Below are positions 7,032-7,406 of a stretch of 7,406 bases of DNA, in pieces. A program made the translations under genes and the position numbers. The stretch is from UBA1189 sp045544835. GTDB taxonomy: Bacteria > Bacteroidota > Bacteroidia > Bacteroidales > Bacteroidaceae. The notes under the pieces were generated by a model. The model made no database searches, had not been told where the DNA came from, and was given only the letters and a program-made list of their open reading frames with translations. Location of the stretch: contig JAZPZS010000070.1 in assembly GCA_045544835.1 (NCBI GenBank), positions 1-7,406 on the forward strand, in the 5' to 3' direction. Numbering within the stretch: the first letter of the stretch is position 1; every line of letters starts with the position of its first letter.

Positions 7032-7056
7032 GGCAATGCCCTTACTTGTTATTGCC
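7032..7056 (-). promoter_or_regulatory. Inverted repeat GGCAAT/ATTGCC in the glycosidase leader
   Basis: GGCAAT (7032-7037) and ATTGCC (7051-7056) are perfect inverse complements around a 13-base loop. The left half also sits in a short palindrome, GGCAATGCC. In the inferred leader RNA this could form a 6-bp stem extendable by one G-U pair. It could equally be an operator for a DNA-binding regulator just downstream of the promoter. No known riboswitch class is recognisable. Confidence 0.35.
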
Positions 7057-7086
7057 GATATGAATGTGTTTTTCATTTTTATGCTG

Positions 7087-7118
7087 CAAAGATAGCATAT
7101 TTATATCTATTTACCAAT
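7087..7118 (-). promoter_or_regulatory. Bacteroidota-type sigma promoter for the GH20/GH33 gene
   Basis: Read on the minus strand, TATCTTTG (7094 to 7087) matches the -7 consensus TAnnTTTG exactly. ATTG (7118 to 7115) lies 20 bases upstream and matches the -33 consensus TTTG at three of four positions. This spacing is within the usual 19-21. Transcription would start near 7080, leaving a leader of roughly 100 bases before ATG 6975. Confidence 0.65.
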
Positions 7119-7229
7119 ATAAGATGGAGTTTTTAGTCAGCAGTACTCATAGGGAAAATGCAGCATGTATTGATGAAGTATCCTTTCGACGAGAGTTGTA
7201 TGAGATTACGGCGTTTCTTCCCGTATTTC

Positions 7230-7260
7230 TTTCATGATGACAAAAAAATGAGTATCTTCG
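7230..7260 (+). promoter_or_regulatory. Probable Bacteroidota-type promoter for ychF
   Basis: TATCTTCG (7253-7260) differs from the -7 consensus TAnnTTTG at one position. TTTC (7230-7233) differs from TTTG at one position and is separated by 19 bases. A start near 7267 would give a short leader of about 20 bases before the ychF ATG. It is weaker than the minus-strand candidate because both boxes carry a mismatch. Confidence 0.45.
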
Positions 7261-7288
7261 CGCTCAAAATAATAATACAAGATAAGAT

Positions 7289-7406
7289 ATGGCATTACAA
7301 TGTGGTATAGTAGGACTCCCCAATGTGGGTAAGTCGACCCTTTTCAACTGCTTGTCAAACGCTAAGGCGCAGGCGGCAAACTTTCCCTTCTGTACAATCG
7401 AACCCA
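7289..7406 (+). CDS. ychF: YchF/OLA1-family P-loop ATPase, N-terminal fragment
   Basis: Only the first 39 codons are in the window; the gene runs off the right edge. The start MALQCGIVGLPNVGKSTLFN is diagnostic for YchF: an Obg-related P-loop protein with G1 motif GLPNVGKST, followed by NAKAQAANFPFCTIEP, where the family's switch region begins. YchF (OLA1 in eukaryotes) prefers ATP to GTP, binds ribosomes and is implicated in translation and oxidative-stress responses in the cytoplasm. The ATP-specifying G4 motif lies beyond the window, so nucleotide preference comes from family knowledge. The start is set by the match to the family N-terminus. A purine-rich AGATAAGAT precedes it. It is transcribed away from the glycosidase gene and shows no functional link to it. 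Confidence 0.93.
   Translation, partial: MALQCGIVGLPNVGKSTLFNCLSNAKAQAANFPFCTIEP

Larger units (their letters stand above)
6976..7288. other. Divergent intergenic region between the GH20/GH33 gene and ychF
   Basis: These 313 bases separate the two divergent start codons and are visibly AT-richer than the genes. The left 105 bases or so form the leader of the glycosidase mRNA and hold two small inverted repeats. The middle holds the minus-strand promoter candidate, and the right end the plus-strand promoter candidate for ychF. Between about 7119 and 7229 I see no recognisable gene, RNA or terminator. The only pattern there is TGCAGCAT (7159-7166), the inverse complement of 7081-7088. Confidence 0.75.

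Noticed and set aside
7158..7310. A 50-codon plus-strand frame (MQHVLMKYPF...) upstream of and overlapping the ychF start
   Set aside because: It runs through the ychF promoter and start codon in another frame, matches no family I recognise, and lacks its own promoter. A leader peptide cannot be excluded but nothing supports one.
1..7406. CRISPR arrays, tRNA or rRNA genes, insertion sequences, phage or defence genes
   Set aside because: I found no regularly spaced direct repeats, cloverleaf patterns, terminal inverted repeats with transposase, or defence-type domains. Nearly all of the window is accounted for by three genes.

Overview
The window comes from a Bacteroidota genome, most likely order Bacteroidales and plausibly Prevotella-like. 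The evidence is fourfold. Both start regions in the large intergenic gap have promoter-like elements close to the Bacteroidota pattern TTTG-N19/20-TAnnTTTG. There are no strong Shine-Dalgarno sequences. The large secreted protein ends in a short tail of the Bacteroidales C-terminal sorting type (YDLMGRK...KGIYIVNGKK). It also combines glycan-degrading domains in a way typical of gut or oral Bacteroidales. The genus is an inference from style, not from a search.

Layout. Positions 1-1325 (minus strand) hold nearly all of ahcY, S-adenosylhomocysteine hydrolase, which runs off the left edge about 31 residues before its expected C-terminus. A 49-bp gap (1326-1374) with no visible terminator separates it from the dominant feature, a 5.6-kb minus-strand gene (1375-6975). 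This gene encodes an exported protein of about 1,866 residues. In order it carries a signal peptide, a GH20 beta-N-acetylhexosaminidase, a carbohydrate-binding-like beta domain, a helical linker, three lectin-like (beta-trefoil-like) segments mixed with two InlB-like beta modules, a complete GH33 sialidase and the sorting-type tail. A 313-bp divergent intergenic region (6976-7288) holds the promoters of this gene and of the plus-strand gene at the right edge. That gene is the first 39 codons of ychF, a universally conserved P-loop ATPase.

How the genes relate. ahcY (activated-methyl cycle) and ychF (translation/stress ATPase) are housekeeping genes. The two-enzyme glycosidase lies between them without visible SusC/SusD, sialic-acid transport or nan catabolic genes. 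It looks like a stand-alone surface or secreted enzyme for host glycans: GH33 would remove terminal sialic acid, GH20 would remove terminal beta-GlcNAc or beta-GalNAc, and the lectin-like middle would hold the enzyme on glycan. All key sialidase residues are visible. The GH20 domain keeps its Asp-Glu pair but differs from the canonical enzyme at several substrate-contact positions.

The most interesting items are the GH20-GH33 fusion and its possible joint substrate (Sda/GM2-type epitopes), the atypical GH20 active site, the repeated lectin/InlB-like centre, and the hairpin-capable leader of the large gene.
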